In this document: piece after piece, positions 40,666-52,088 of the stretch
How the letters are laid out: each line of letters begins with the position of its first letter
Numbering within the stretch: the first letter of the stretch is position 1
Origin: Rhytidiadelphus loreus
Taxonomy: Eukaryota; Streptophyta; Bryopsida; Hypnales; Hylocomiaceae
Direction of reading: 5' to 3'
Length of the DNA: 64,000 bases
Assembly (NCBI GenBank): GCA_947034895.1
Contig: OX344764.1
Location: forward strand, 37,946,935-38,010,934
Translations under genes and position numbers: made by a program
Notes under the pieces: model-generated
What the model saw: the letters and a program-made list of their open reading frames with translations, nothing else
The model's database searches: none
What the model was told of the DNA's origin: nothing

Positions 40666-40913
40666 TAAGAGCATCCATAGTGCACAACCTAAAACATAGA
40701 TAATACTAAAATTTTCAAGTGAAGGGGCGAGGATCTCATTTTATTCAGGCCTCCACCGACAAAAGAAAAAATCACATGTGTGGAACACTTAAAGTTTAAC
40801 TATAGCAACAAAAATTTAATGTGGCCTACATTGAAAAACAAATCTCATTCCAACCGGCCTCAATAAAACCTCTTGCCGGGGCAGTATTTTGTGCCTTGGT
40901 GGAGATGCTCTTA
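40666..40913. repeat. MITE-like element with AGAGCATC ends
   Basis: TAAGAGCATCCATAGTGCAC at the left is matched inversely by GGAGATGCTCTTA at the right, enclosing 248 bp. AGAGCATC-ended non-autonomous elements are common in plant genomes. It lies just upstream of the eIF(iso)4G-like gene and could carry part of its promoter. Confidence 0.5.
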
Positions 40914-41124
40914 TGCCATTACTGTCCTGGAAGCCGGTTGCCCGGTACAGTGTCATGAATAAAATCACAATGGCGGCAGGTGCATTTGAGCCGCCGCCAA
41001 GGTGGGTTGTACATACGTACTGTAAGTGAAGCATTCCGACGTCTCTACCGCATCTCCGATCGATTCACCAAAACTTGTGGCCTGAGGTGCTGCGATCAGA
41101 TCCGCAACTTTCGCATTGCAAGCG

Positions 41125-42528
41125 ATGGTGAGGTTGCCTCGGATGTTGACAAATATGCTTCGATACGCACGGAACCGCTTGTTGGAGTTTTGCGATGCGC
41201 CAACCGAAGTGCCCGAGGAGCTCTTGAACTCGGGGATCGGAGTCTTGACGAGGGAGTACAAATGCATTCACAATCCTGAGAGTCTACGCAACCGATCCGA
41301 TTCTACTCAGCAACTGCAGAAGGATAAGTGCACCGCAGAGCTTTCTCCCGCTATTGCGGAGAAAGATGATTTGGGAATGAATCACTGCTTGGGCGGTCAG
41401 TCGGAGAAGGAGAAGGAGGAGATTTACGGCAGAAAGGATGTGAACATCGAGCTACAAGGCATTCTGAGCAAACTAGAGGTCTCGCAGGATTACGCCTTGT
41501 TGGCGAGGCAGGTGAGGCAGGAAGGAATTCCCAGTGTGGAGACTCTGCGGGGCGTGACGTCGCTCATCTTCCAAAATGCGGCGATACATCCGACTCAGTG
41601 CGCCATGTACGCGCAGCTGTGCGTGCTCTTGAGCAAGCTCGAGCTGCAGGACTTTCCCGGAGACAAGAAGATTACGTTCCAGAGTGTGCTGCTGACTACG
41701 TGCCAGGAGGAGTTCGAGAAGTTGACGAAGCCGGAGCAGGCGGAGGAGCGCGACGACGACGACAAGAAGGAGAAGCGAGTGAAATTGCGGTCGCTGGGTT
41801 GCGTCCAGCTGATCGGGGAGCTGTTCAACAAGAAATTGCTTCCAGAGAAGATCGTGCACGCGTGCATTCAGGAGCTGCTGGGTCAGGACGACCCAAAGGC
41901 CACCCCGGCGCAGGAGAACGTGGAGGTGCTGTGCCACTTGTTCAGGACGGCGGGAAAGAAGCTTCAGGAGAGCACCGAGTCGAAGATGGCGTTCGACACG
42001 TACTTCGCCCGGCTGAAGGTGATCGGGAAGAGCACGGCGCTACCATCGCGAATTCAGAACATGGTGCGCAGCGTTTTCGACTTGAGGTCGAAGAAGTGGG
42101 TGTCTCCGCAGGAGGAGATGAAGGCGAAGAAAATCAACAAGATCCGTGCGAAGGCGAGATTAGGGCTGCGACCGGAGACGACAGCACTTCGGAAAGGGAG
42201 ACCAGCGGCTACTCCAAAGCTCTTGCCTGGGGGCGGAGGGATGGTACCTGGCATGTCGGTAGTACCATCGATTCTTGGGAAGCCTGGAATGTCCGGAGGT
42301 CGAGTGCCGGTGCAGCTGATCGACGTGTGTCGGAAGCCTTCGGTGCACAAGGAATCTCTCTTGAGCGTGCCCATGTCCAGTGACCTTGTGAAGGTGATGG
42401 AATTTGGGGCCAGCAGAGAAGCGGCCATGCCGAAGCCCAGGGTGCCTGACCACTTTGGCGTGAGGGCGAACAAGGATAAATTCAACCTGAGAGACCTTTC
42501 GCAGAGAGTGAAAATGTTTGACAAGTAA
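41125..42528 (+). CDS. Compact eIF(iso)4G-like translation factor (eIF4E-binding motif plus MIF4G)
   Basis: Intronless gene, 467 residues, starting at the ATG 41125 (MVRLPRMLTNMLRYARNRLL). Near residue 14 is YARNRLL, a canonical YxxxxL-hydrophobic eIF4E-binding motif, followed by the VPEEL segment seen in plant eIF(iso)4G. The MIF4G domain (about residues 105-340) aligns with eIF(iso)4G: NIELQGILSKL, then MYAQLCVLLSKLE, LGCVQLIGELFNKKLLPEKI, ENVEVLCHLFRTAGKKL, RIQNMVRSVFDLRSKKWV. It should scaffold the cap-binding protein and eIF4A. The C-terminal MA3 domain of full-length eIF(iso)4G is absent; the protein ends after a Gly/Pro/Met-rich linker and a short basic tail. The lack of introns in this intron-rich neighbourhood and a GC-rich coding sequence suggest a retrocopy. 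No poly(A) tract or duplication was checked. Confidence 0.85.
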   Translation: MVRLPRMLTNMLRYARNRLLEFCDAPTEVPEELLNSGIGVLTREYKCIHNPESLRNRSDSTQQLQKDKCTAELSPAIAEKDDLGMNHCLGGQSEKEKEEIYGRKDVNIELQGILSKLEVSQDYALLARQVRQEGIPSVETLRGVTSLIFQNAAIHPTQCAMYAQLCVLLSKLELQDFPGDKKITFQSVLLTTCQEEFEKLTKPEQAEERDDDDKKEKRVKLRSLGCVQLIGELFNKKLLPEKIVHACIQELLGQDDPKATPAQENVEVLCHLFRTAGKKLQESTESKMAFDTYFARLKVIGKSTALPSRIQNMVRSVFDLRSKKWVSPQEEMKAKKINKIRAKARLGLRPETTALRKGRPAATPKLLPGGGGMVPGMSVVPSILGKPGMSGGRVPVQLIDVCRKPSVHKESLLSVPMSSDLVKVMEFGASREAAMPKPRVPDHFGVRANKDKFNLRDLSQRVKMFDK

Positions 42529-45020
42529 GCAAGTTCCACAATTTCCACAATATGCCAGGAACGACGCTCTTCACAGGTTTGAGACGCAACAGTTTTCACA
42601 AGTTCTGCTAGTCTGACTAGCTATTCGGTACTAGTGCCTTCTCTATTCTATATTACAGACTGTGTCAATATATGTACATAGTGATCGATGGAAGTTTGTG
42701 TTTGTGATGGACTTCCTCCTCAGTTTCGCTACCGTGCATGCCGAGTTTAGTTTGTACTAAATCTCAATGCATGACTATTTGTTGATGATTGTAAATAATA
42801 TATTTCGGCAATTTGGAGTAACTCTTACGACCTCACACCAACCTTGCTTCACGCCGTGAGTGAAGAAAGTGAAGTTTGTATCTTTGTATCTTCTGGATTC
42901 ATGTGACTACCAAAATGAGGTCTGCTGAGTGAGAAACTGCCGTCAAGGCTCTTCGCACACAAATTACAGTCACTGTCGGATCGATACCTGAATGATGGCG
43001 TTCCAAACAATTTCGAAGATGAATGAAACGTAAATGTGTCGCAGTCTGAGGGAAATGCACTTGAAAATTGCCTGAAAAAGAAATTTAAGTTTGGTTCCCA
43101 TTATTAAGCTATCTAAATTATTGGTGGATCTTGGTGTAGGTCAAAAGAAGATTCTTGATTCTCTTTGCATGTATATTTTGAATAATGTATCAATAAAGTT
43201 TTATGAATTTTTAGAGTCTTCTAAAATGCTAGATGAATTGAATTGTATTGTGAGCTTCATTTGTGTACTCTACTACTTGTTGGCTATGATAAAAACGGCT
43301 ATAAATTATAGTAGGCAGTTATTGCCTCTTTTGAGTGCATAGTGACACTATGTGCGCACAACCCAAAAGAGGCAGTAATTCACCCCTCTAAAAAAAAAAA
43401 ACCCCTCCCTTTTCCCTAGGTTTCTAAAATTTTAAAATTAAATTTTTTTTGTTAAAATTTTAATATTAAATTTTTATTAAGCTTGATTTTTCAAACACAC
43501 ACCACCCCTTTTATAATTTTGAGAGGGTGGGGGTTTCATACAATCAATATGGGACATATTGATTGTATCTTGATTGATCTGTATTATGTATCTTGTACAT
43601 GTATACAATATATAGTATAGAATGTTTGTATCTGATATCAACGGGGGACAATTTTTCACAACAACCCTCATCAACGGCAAAGAGAGGGCCCCAAGTTTTT
43701 TTTCCAAAAACAATCAACGGTTGGGGTGACCGGGAGAGAATCAATAGTTGAGGTGGGCTTGGGGAAGAAAAAGGGAGTGACTGCCTCTTTTGAGTGCATA
43801 GTGAGCTTCATTTGTGTACTCTACTACTTGTTGGCTATGATAAAAACGGCTTAGAGAGAGCAAAAAGGATGAACATGATTGAGACATAAAAGCTCTTTGG
43901 TAGAAATCAAGAAATGTGGCATCTTTATTGATAGTCATTTTGATCTTAAGATTCCTAGTTATTCATAAGGCAGACAAGCCTATTATCTCCTAAATAATTT
44001 GCAATTTGAATATCTTGGGGTCAATTCTAGAAGGGATACATATTTTTTTAGAGGTTTGCGTTGGTTTTACAAATCAAACCCAAGTAGAACTAAAAAAATT
44101 CTATGAAAATTATAATTTCTATGAATTTCTAAAGTGGTTTGCCCTGAAATTACAAAACTGCTCATAGAGTGAAATTATAAATGTCTCATTAACAACCCAT
44201 AACCGCCTTTCCATGTATCTATTGGCACTTAAATATTCACCGATAAAGGATTGATATGTTACCCCTTGTTGGCATTAATGCCTTGATTTTCTTAGAAAAG
44301 AAACGAATTTAAATGAGATTTGTGGTGGAATTGGGGCCAAAAGTAGGATGGCTAAAATGAGCTGGTCTACCTTACATAACATAACATTCTTGACATTTTT
44401 TTTCGCACATCCTTTTGGATAAACTGCTTAGTCACCATTCGAAAGGCAGAGGCTAATGGCAGTCAGGTTCATCCAAACGCAGTCAGGCCACTTGACAGTA
44501 ACTGTTCCAAAAAGAAACGCTGTTTATGGCAGTCTCAAATCCTGACAAGTTCATGACTTTTTCGACACAACGATGGTCACCTAAATCGTGAAAATTGAAT
44601 GGAATTCGGGGTCCGAATCTGCAAAGTTTTCTTCCAATGCCAACAAGCACTCTAGACTAGTCATAGAAGAAGCTTACGGAAATTTTGAATCAAATAAGTG
44701 CAACAAGTTGTGTGAAACCAGTCAAAGCTTGTACAGACTTTATTAGCTTTCCAGCAAGTTTTGATAATGTACAACAGCTCAGATACATATGGAGTCACGG
44801 ACATGGTTCTCCGAACGCAACACACTTTCATATCCAGATGCTCTTCCCTGAATGCTTCGCACAGGAAAAGACTTCGCAAGGGTTTTCAGTGTCAAAACTT
44901 GAAACAATATCATAACAAAACCAGCACTAGTCAAACTTTGCAACACCAAGCAAGGCCCTGCATGCCGCAGGATCGTCTCTGTATGTCATCTTCAAATGAG
45001 AACGAATTGAAGATTTCCTA
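42529..45020. other. Intergenic DNA between convergent genes, repeat-bearing
   Basis: Holds the 3' regions of the eIF(iso)4G-like gene (plus) and of sulfite reductase (minus). No gene is seen. A segment at about 44020-44380 resembles the inverse of the MITE at 3463-3879, ending in a degenerate CTACCTTA. Confidence 0.55.
43250..43851. repeat. Direct duplication flanking an inverted-end segment
   Basis: About 50 bp beginning TGAGCTTCATTTGTGTACTC occurs at 43251 and again at 43802. Between them, AAAAGAGGCAGT (43365) is matched by ACTGCCTCTTTT (43780), and GCCTCTTTTGAGTGCATAGT occurs at both 43324 and 43783. This looks like a small TIR element inserted with, or mobilising, local sequence. Confidence 0.65.
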
Positions 45021-48000
45021 CTATTTTGCCTTCTCTAAATACTCTCCCAGCACCTTGGATGCTAACTTTCCAATTGTCAATCCTTGCTCCGCCGCATGTT
45101 TTGATAGACTTGCATGCACGTCTGCGTCCACAAACAAGCCACCTCTTCGAACTGCTTTGCGAGGCCCTTGATAGTTCTCAATGTAACTTTTACATGCGCT
45201 AAAGCCCTGTATAAAACGAGCAGTTCTCAAATGTGAAAAACTTAGAGCAACATCACAAACATTGATGACATTGCTAAATACGAGGTATTCAGTCTAAGTT
45301 TACTGAAAACCCTACATACGAAATTTTCTGCTGAAGCAGATATGACTATTCTTCGAAATAATGTATGGATTGGACCCCCTGCATGACATTCCACCTCTTT
45401 ACCCAGCCAAAAACAGATATGAGAGACTGGTACCTGTCTAAAAACAAAGTCGCCAAAACCCTCTTTCTCGAGCCTTTCTGTCCTCCACATGTAGAAAAGC
45501 GGCTCCAGTACTGACTCCATCTTATCTAACTTCACTCTGTCCATAAAAGTCTCTGCTATTCGCGTCTGGTTCGGAGCTCCACCCAGCCATATCTGCAAAG
45601 TCAGCCAGACACTAAGCATGAATACTCCCAGCAATATGATGAACCCCAATTTAGCTGGAAAAGGTGCTAGTAAAACAATCATTGGATTCAGAACGCCATA
45701 AAGGTTCAATTCAATTTGGTGATGGCAAATATGCACAAGACATACCTGATAGCTGTTAGGTCCATCACCCACCAACCCAAGCTCAGCCATGTACGGGCGA
45801 GCACAGCCATTGGGACACCCTGTAATTCGTACTACCATCGACTCCGAAGCTTTCAATCCTACCTGCAAGGGAGAAAGGATTTATGAACTCAACAGCAGAA
45901 AAGAAACCAGTTTGCTCCCAGTCCTAGACTCAATCTACAGCACTGGCTTGCGAATAGTATACATTGGATGCACGCAAGAATCAACAAGCAGCTCTTTGCA
46001 AGTGTCTCTACCCCAAATAGAAACGTAAGAATTCCACGGCTCTTTCCATAGAATCCTCTGTACGACACGTTTCTTGAAAACCATAATAGTGAAAAACTCA
46101 AAAAACCTACTCAAAAATCTTAAAATGACACTTCCTGTAAGTGATGGGCCCAAACATGCTCAAATTGGTTATTAAAGATGACTCGTTTTCAACATTGGAC
46201 ACCAGAGTTTTCTAAAATTTCAAACAATTGCCGAGTCTCTCCCCTTGAGGTAGATTCAACAAAATTACCTTATCGAACATTGTTCGAATTCTCTTCAGAA
46301 TATCAGGTGCTCCCCGTTCAGCTTCAGCAATTGCAAGCGGGCAGAGTGGCAACGCTGGGCATGCCATGGCTGTGATGTTCAAAGGATCCACGAATCTAGG
46401 AGCCTGACAACAGCCAAAAACAAGAGTTGAAGATCAAACCTACAATTGGATCACATAAAAGTCGGTAGTCCTCACAATTGAGTTGCTCTATCACTCACCA
46501 GAAGTCCAACATTAGCAAGTGCCTTGGTGATGCGAGACCTCCATGAAGGACGAATATTGCACAGGATCATGTTTTGGTTGGGAGTGATGTGAACATCGAG
46601 TCTATACTTCTCAATCACCTCCCTCAGAGTCTTCTTCGCTTCGCCTTTGATCCGACCATTTTCAACGTGCAAGCCAAAAAACAAATTGCCATCTCCCTGC
46701 AATAATCACCCATTCCAATCAGATCTCCAGGTATAACAAGGAATTACAGAACAATAAAAGAGTAAAACGTACAACATCATTCACCTGCTCATGCCAGCCC
46801 AAGTAGCTTTGAAACTTGAAGGGAGGAAGCTCTTTGAAGGGCTGAATGGACTTTCCGAAATACTGCTCCACAACTGTTTTGAATTTGTGAATACCCCACT
46901 CCTCAACCACATATTTCATTCTTGACATTCGCCGATCGTCCCTGCGGCCATAGTCGCGCTGCGTGGCCACTATTGCTTTCACGACATACAATATGTCATC
47001 TTTGGCCACATAGCCCAGCTGATCAGCCAGTCGAGGAAACGTTTGTTCCATTCGGTGCGTCCGCCCCATTCCTCCTCCAACCTGAGGATCCAAGCACATA
47101 ATTAGTGAGCCTCTCAAATTCAGATCAAGAAAAATAGCTGAAGAAATAAATCGCTCTCATCATTCGACCTACAAGGAACGTCAGTTTCAGATGCTCAGTT
47201 GGAAATAACACATCCAACCTGACGCAGAAACTGTTCCACAACTTGATTCTAGAGCTCATAGAATAAGGGAGAGTTAGAGCTCCTAGCAAATAAGCACGGC
47301 TCTATCATCAAAACAAATAAAATTGAGAAAGAACGTGTAATATCAAAGACTTTGTAATAACACCATAAACCTAGTCACATTAAACCCTACCAAACCCTAC
47401 CAAACTAAACACCATTTAACGCAGCTTCTAACATAAACCTTGTCGATAAAAACATTCTAGAACATCTCTGGGAGTAGATTCTCTACAAGCGGTGTGAGAA
47501 ACAAGGAAGTAGCATCCCATGCAACTAAAGAACTGCATCGGTAAAGACACAATTTGCAGCAAAAGACGATCAGATCATCAAGTCTTGTCAATTGCAGCAT
47601 TGCCAGATTTTCTAGGACACCTCAGAGAGTAGATTCTCTACGAGTGGCGTGAGAAGCTCAAGGAAGTAGCATCCTACGAAACTAAAGAACTGCATTGGTA
47701 AATACACAATTCTGCGACCAAAGTCGATCAAACCATCAAGTCTTACATAGAGATTGTAGCCTTGGACGTCGCCATGTTCATCACTCATAACCACAATGCC
47801 GATGTCGTTTGTCAAAACATCCACCGAGTTGTCCCCAGGCACCGTCACCGCAATCTTGAACTTCCGTGGCAAGAACTGCACTCCATAAATCGGCTCCGGT
47901 GAGTTTTCGAAGTTAGTCCCATGCGAGTTGTCTTTCCTCGCAATAGTGACATCCTCCGTCTCCTCGTGCGTGATCTTCTCCCCATCCACCCAGACGTCGA

Positions 48001-49642
48001 AGTAAGCCCCTGCTTGGGGCGCCAAGAGCGCGGCCATCTTCCCCGCAAGCTCCTGCGCGTGCAGGTAGTCCTTGCTCTTATACGGCGCAGCAGGGGCAAG
48101 AACATTCCTGTTCACGTCTCCACAAGCGCCAAGAGTGGAGCCCAGATTCTTAATGATGCTGCTCATGACAGTTTTCAGATTCGTCTTCAACACGCCGTGC
48201 AGCTGGAACGTCTGGCGCGTGGTGAGACGTAGTGTGCCGATGCCGTACTTGTCTGCGAGCTCGTCCATCACGAGGTAGAGACGGTTGGGGACAATGCCGG
48301 AAGGGTTCTTCGTCCGAAGCATGAACTGGTAAGCCTTGTGGCCTGGACCGCGCTGCTCACGGTTGTCCTGTTGGTAGCTACCGTGGAACTTGATCAGCTG
48401 GACGGCGTCCTCGTTCACGTTGGGAGCCTCAGTCTCAAGCTCGTCCATCAGAGGGTAACGCAAAAAGCCACTGTTTTGCTTAATAATCTCCACCTTGCTA
48501 CGCTTGGGAGGCATCGTTGTGGGAGGTCTCACAGGCTGCACAGAAGCCATCACAGCTCGCTCACATCAGTGCTGAGTGTGCATCAACCTTTCGCAATACG
48601 TGTATTGCTTTGTAGAATCGAAATCAAAATCAGTCGGTTCACGGTAACGAAGCAACCCTCAAAATTATGTACACTGATAAGATACACGTCCAGAACAGAC
48701 ACGAAAGCGCCACTTGATCAAATGCTCAACAAGTGTTCATCACCGTAGTCAATATGCCCCTATAGTGGAAGAAAGTGATTGTAGAACATCTATCAAAAAA
48801 ATTTGACCCATAATAACTCTCGCATACAGTATCCAAATAACACATTTTTTGGTGCATTGGAATCCACACGATAACCTCGTTCGTTTGCCCACAAGAACAT
48901 ATAAAAATTGGACTGGTTCCATAATAGGTGACTCTATTGGCTGACCGTAAATTGACCAAGTATTCCCATCCATCAATACCAGCTCGTACTTTGACCCATC
49001 ATACCTTTTGCAGATAGAATCCAAACAACACATTCTTTGGTGCATTGGAAAGCTCACGAGAATTCTCGTTCGTTTGCCCAGAAGAAAACATAAAGGTTTG
49101 ACTGGTTTACTAGTAAGTGACGCTGTTACCTGGCCCTAAATTGACCAAGTATTTCCATCAGCCAATTCCGTCAGGTGCCCTTTGTCAAAACCAGAACCAG
49201 GACCAATGTATATCCCACACTTGCGTTTCTACATACGCCCATCACTAAGTTCACGACGACGTAAAACCAAGAATCCAATTCTCATTCAAAACCGACTCAA
49301 AAACGCAGATGAATTCGATTGCGACGATCACCAAATTCACCCATAAGGGTCACATACCGTAGCCACAGCGCGAATACCAAGCGACGAGGCCCCTCCACTC
49401 GCCATGGCGGCTTGCGCTCCTACCGAGGGCTCCCCATGCTTCCCGACTCGCAACCCCACGAAAGTGGCGAACGGCGCCGCGGGCGACTGGGCCACGGCGG
49501 ACAACCCCCCGCCCAAGCCCATGTTCGACGAGAGCGGCGGTTCCAGTCGCGCAATCTCCCACGCTCTCAACCTAATGGTTCTGCGCCTGGTCTGATTGCG
49601 GATGCGCCTGGCGTGCACGGTGACTAAATTCGTGGAGGCCAC
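45021..49642 (-). CDS. SIR: Assimilatory sulfite reductase (ferredoxin), plastid
   Basis: Reduces sulfite to sulfide with electrons from ferredoxin; carries siroheme and a [4Fe-4S] cluster. Eight exons: 49642-49358, 48535-47747, 47081-46785, 46696-46499, 46403-46269, 45862-45746, 45592-45434, 45206-45021, all in phase, giving 721 residues. The first exon (95 residues, Arg/Ala/Ser-rich) looks like a plastid transit peptide. Then come [56 protein letters not shown] and the cluster/siroheme cysteines in ACPALPLC and [19 protein letters not shown]. The last exon is the short extension typical of plant enzymes ([13 protein letters not shown]). Two ATGs just before the exon 2 acceptor (48553, 48550) are in frame, so a transcript starting in intron 1 would give a form without transit peptide. 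A downstream ATG in exon 1 (residue 41) could also be the start. Confidence 0.95.
47453..47745. repeat. Tandem duplication (156-bp unit) in sulfite reductase intron 2
   Basis: AGATTCTCTACAAGCGG at 47475 and AGATTCTCTACGAGTGG at 47631 start two similar copies that run to the exon 2 donor. The copy next to the exon includes the functional GTAAGACTTGATG donor; the other carries only a broken equivalent (ACAAGACTTGATG). Confidence 0.75.
48790..49165. repeat. Tandem duplication (187-bp unit) in sulfite reductase intron 1
   Basis: TTTGACCCATAATAACTCTC at 48803 and TTTGACCCATCATACCTTTT at 48990 begin two diverged copies. Both contain the TTTGGTGCATTGGAA and TCGTTCGTTTGCCCA segments at the same spacing. 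No coding sense. Confidence 0.8.
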
Positions 49643-49843
49643 GTCCGGATGGGAAGAGCGCAGAAGGCGAAATGGTGATGAGAATGGACGAGGGGACAGG
49701 CGTCAGCAGTGCGAGAAGCAGAGGAGCCCGGCGCCGGCGCCGCCGCGGACGTCACAGTCAAGACGCAAGGCAGCGGCATCTTCCGTTTTTGTGCTTTTCT
49801 CAGTTCTGTTGTCGCTTCGAATGCTGAAGGAGTGAAGGCGTGA

Positions 49844-50157
49844 GAGCATCTGCACCGGCACTCACCAAATTTGTCGCGATAAAAATTTGCATCTATTTTT
49901 GAGGAGCCCTCTAAATTCTTGCCCCCCACACCCATGCTCACCAAACGTGCCCCACAAACAATTCATTGATCAAATCACCAAGTGAAATATACCGGTATGA
50001 TAGACCTCACTAAACTTAGAATAAAGATTGATTTCGAGAGCCATTACTTGACTTGCAAGGATTGTATGTCATAAGAATATTTTAGGGGTCCGGAAGATTT
50101 GTCATTCAAGTTTGGCATATGGTGTCAACTGCTAAGTGAGTGCCGGTATGGATGCTC
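49844..50157. repeat. MITE-like element with GAGCATC ends
   Basis: GAGCATCTGCACCGGCACTC at the left and its diverged inverse GAGTGCCGGTATGGATGCTC at the right enclose 314 bp of non-coding DNA. It sits about 200 bp upstream of the sulfite reductase start and so may overlap the promoter. Confidence 0.65.
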
Positions 50158-50416
50158 TAAGGTAGAAGCACCTATCCTATAAGCCTAAGAATGTATCTCC
50201 TAATAACACAGGCTAAAAACAATCGGAAATGGTTTCAAATGAAAAAGTGAATTTTCAAGAGAAAATATAAATTATAAAAGTGAGATTCCAAAGACCATTC
50301 CAAACCATTTTTTTCATCCATATGCATGATCCAAACATTTTGAAAATTCTAAATGTATGTATATATTTCTAAGATTGATTAAGGATGCAATGTTGGAAAT
50401 GGGTGCTTCTACCTTA
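50158..50416. repeat. MITE-like element with TAAGGTAGAAG ends
   Basis: TAAGGTAGAAGCACC at the left is matched by GGGTGCTTCTACCTTA at the right, 259 bp in all. It directly abuts the previous element and belongs to the GGTAGAA family seen at 3463 and 4440. Confidence 0.65.
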
Positions 50417-51660
50417 ACCACACTAGATAAATTCTAGACCAAATTGGTGCTTGCAATAAAGAATTGGAAAAAAAGAAGTAAAAAATAGTTGCACGTAAAA
50501 GTTTACCACCAAGTTGATTATTTGGTAGAATTTGATAATACCCAAACTCTATAAACTAGGATCTCAAAATGTTTGTGAATTGGAATGGGTTTTTAATTTA
50601 GACAAGAATAAAGATAATTTTTTTGTGTAGTGAGTATGTTCCTTCAATTTGCCCCACAATTTGCAACTTTAATTTTATCTTCATCGGATCTCCATCAATA
50701 ACAATTTTAAAATTGTTCATTTTTAGAAAGTGCACCTATAATTGACACTTATAGCAATTCAACATATCATATTTTAAATATAAATATTTCTATTTTTGAA
50801 TCATTTTTTGGTCCAAACATTGAATTATTATTACATTGGTTTATTGGTTTATTCTATGCTTCAAGGAAATTTAACCCCTAAAGTCCCAAGGCCTTTCTTC
50901 ATCAAAACATACTCAAACCACAACATTTCTATTGCAAAGAAAAAAAAAATTTAATTGTCTTTTCTGCATATTTAACCATGGAATCTTGCACTAGACTACT
51001 AGTATAATTATGTATGGAAGAAATTTCAAAAACTTTGACCATATAGATTGCAAATTATTATTGTTTAAAATAAATAAAACACGTTTGTTTGCACCTTATG
51101 TGACTAGATTATAAAACTTTGAATCTTCATAGCTTAAAATTTTTTCACTACAGATTTTGAACAAAATAATTTTATGTTGAAGAATTGGGTTGAAAGCCTA
51201 CAAAAGAAATTCATAAAAACACACCTTGATTATCATTTGTTAAAAAATTATTAAGTAGCATTGGGCATGTGATAGAAAGAAAAATAAATTATTGATAGCT
51301 CTAATTAAAGATGGAATTCAAATACAATAAATAAATCCCAATACAAAGATCATTCTAGCAAGTATACTAAACCTTGTGGTACTTTTTTTTTCCAGAAATT
51401 GTTAAAATTGACTTCAAAAGCAAATTCAATACTTTCAATTTTCTCAAGAAGATGTTGTGCTCAATGCTATAATTGCCTACAAAACAAGAAGATCCATAAC
51501 TTTCACATCATAAATACAAATAGAATGAATCAAAGCTTGCCATGTAATCTATGATAAACCAATTTTTAAAGTTTGTATTTATTTCAATTTTTTGTCGATA
51601 TTGTTTGTTGTCCAATAAGTTCAAGTTTGTGTTTAGAATGGCATAATTTTTGCCACGATT

Positions 51661-52088
51661 GCTAGTATGTGAGCTTAGGATCTTGAGCCCATGAGCCTAT
51701 GAGCCTAGGCTCCTATGTTATAAGTACCTATATTATAGGCACCTTCTATAGTTATAGGATATTTATATTATAAATGCTTTTATTATAAGCACCTTCTATA
51801 GTTATAGGATATTTATATCATAGGTGTTTATGTTATAGGCACCTTCCATGGTTATAGGATGTTATATTATAGGTGCCTAATTATATTATAGGTACCTATG
51901 TTACAGGCACCTTCCATGATTATAGGATATTTATGTTATAGGTACCTATATTATAAGCACCTTCTATGGTTATAGAGTACTTATATTATAAGAATGTATG
52001 TTATAGATACCTTCAATAGTTGTAGAACACCTACTTACACCTAGGCTCAAGGCTTGTAGGCTCACATTTCTAGGCTTACATGCTAGCG
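51661..52088. repeat. Inverted-end segment enclosing a roughly 50-bp minisatellite
   Basis: CACCTTCTATAGTTATAGGA-like units recur at 51740, 51790, 51840, 51909, 51959 and 52009, mostly 50 bp apart. The array is bracketed by imperfect inverted repeats rich in GAGCCTAGG/CCTAGGCTC (51661-51712 and 52033-52088). Possibly an element whose interior expanded. Confidence 0.75.

Noticed and set aside
41473..42383. Open frames of 154 aa (minus, 41473-41937) and 261 aa (plus, 41598-42383)
   Set aside because: They are other-frame readings of the GC-rich eIF(iso)4G-like gene, whose own frame matches a known family throughout.
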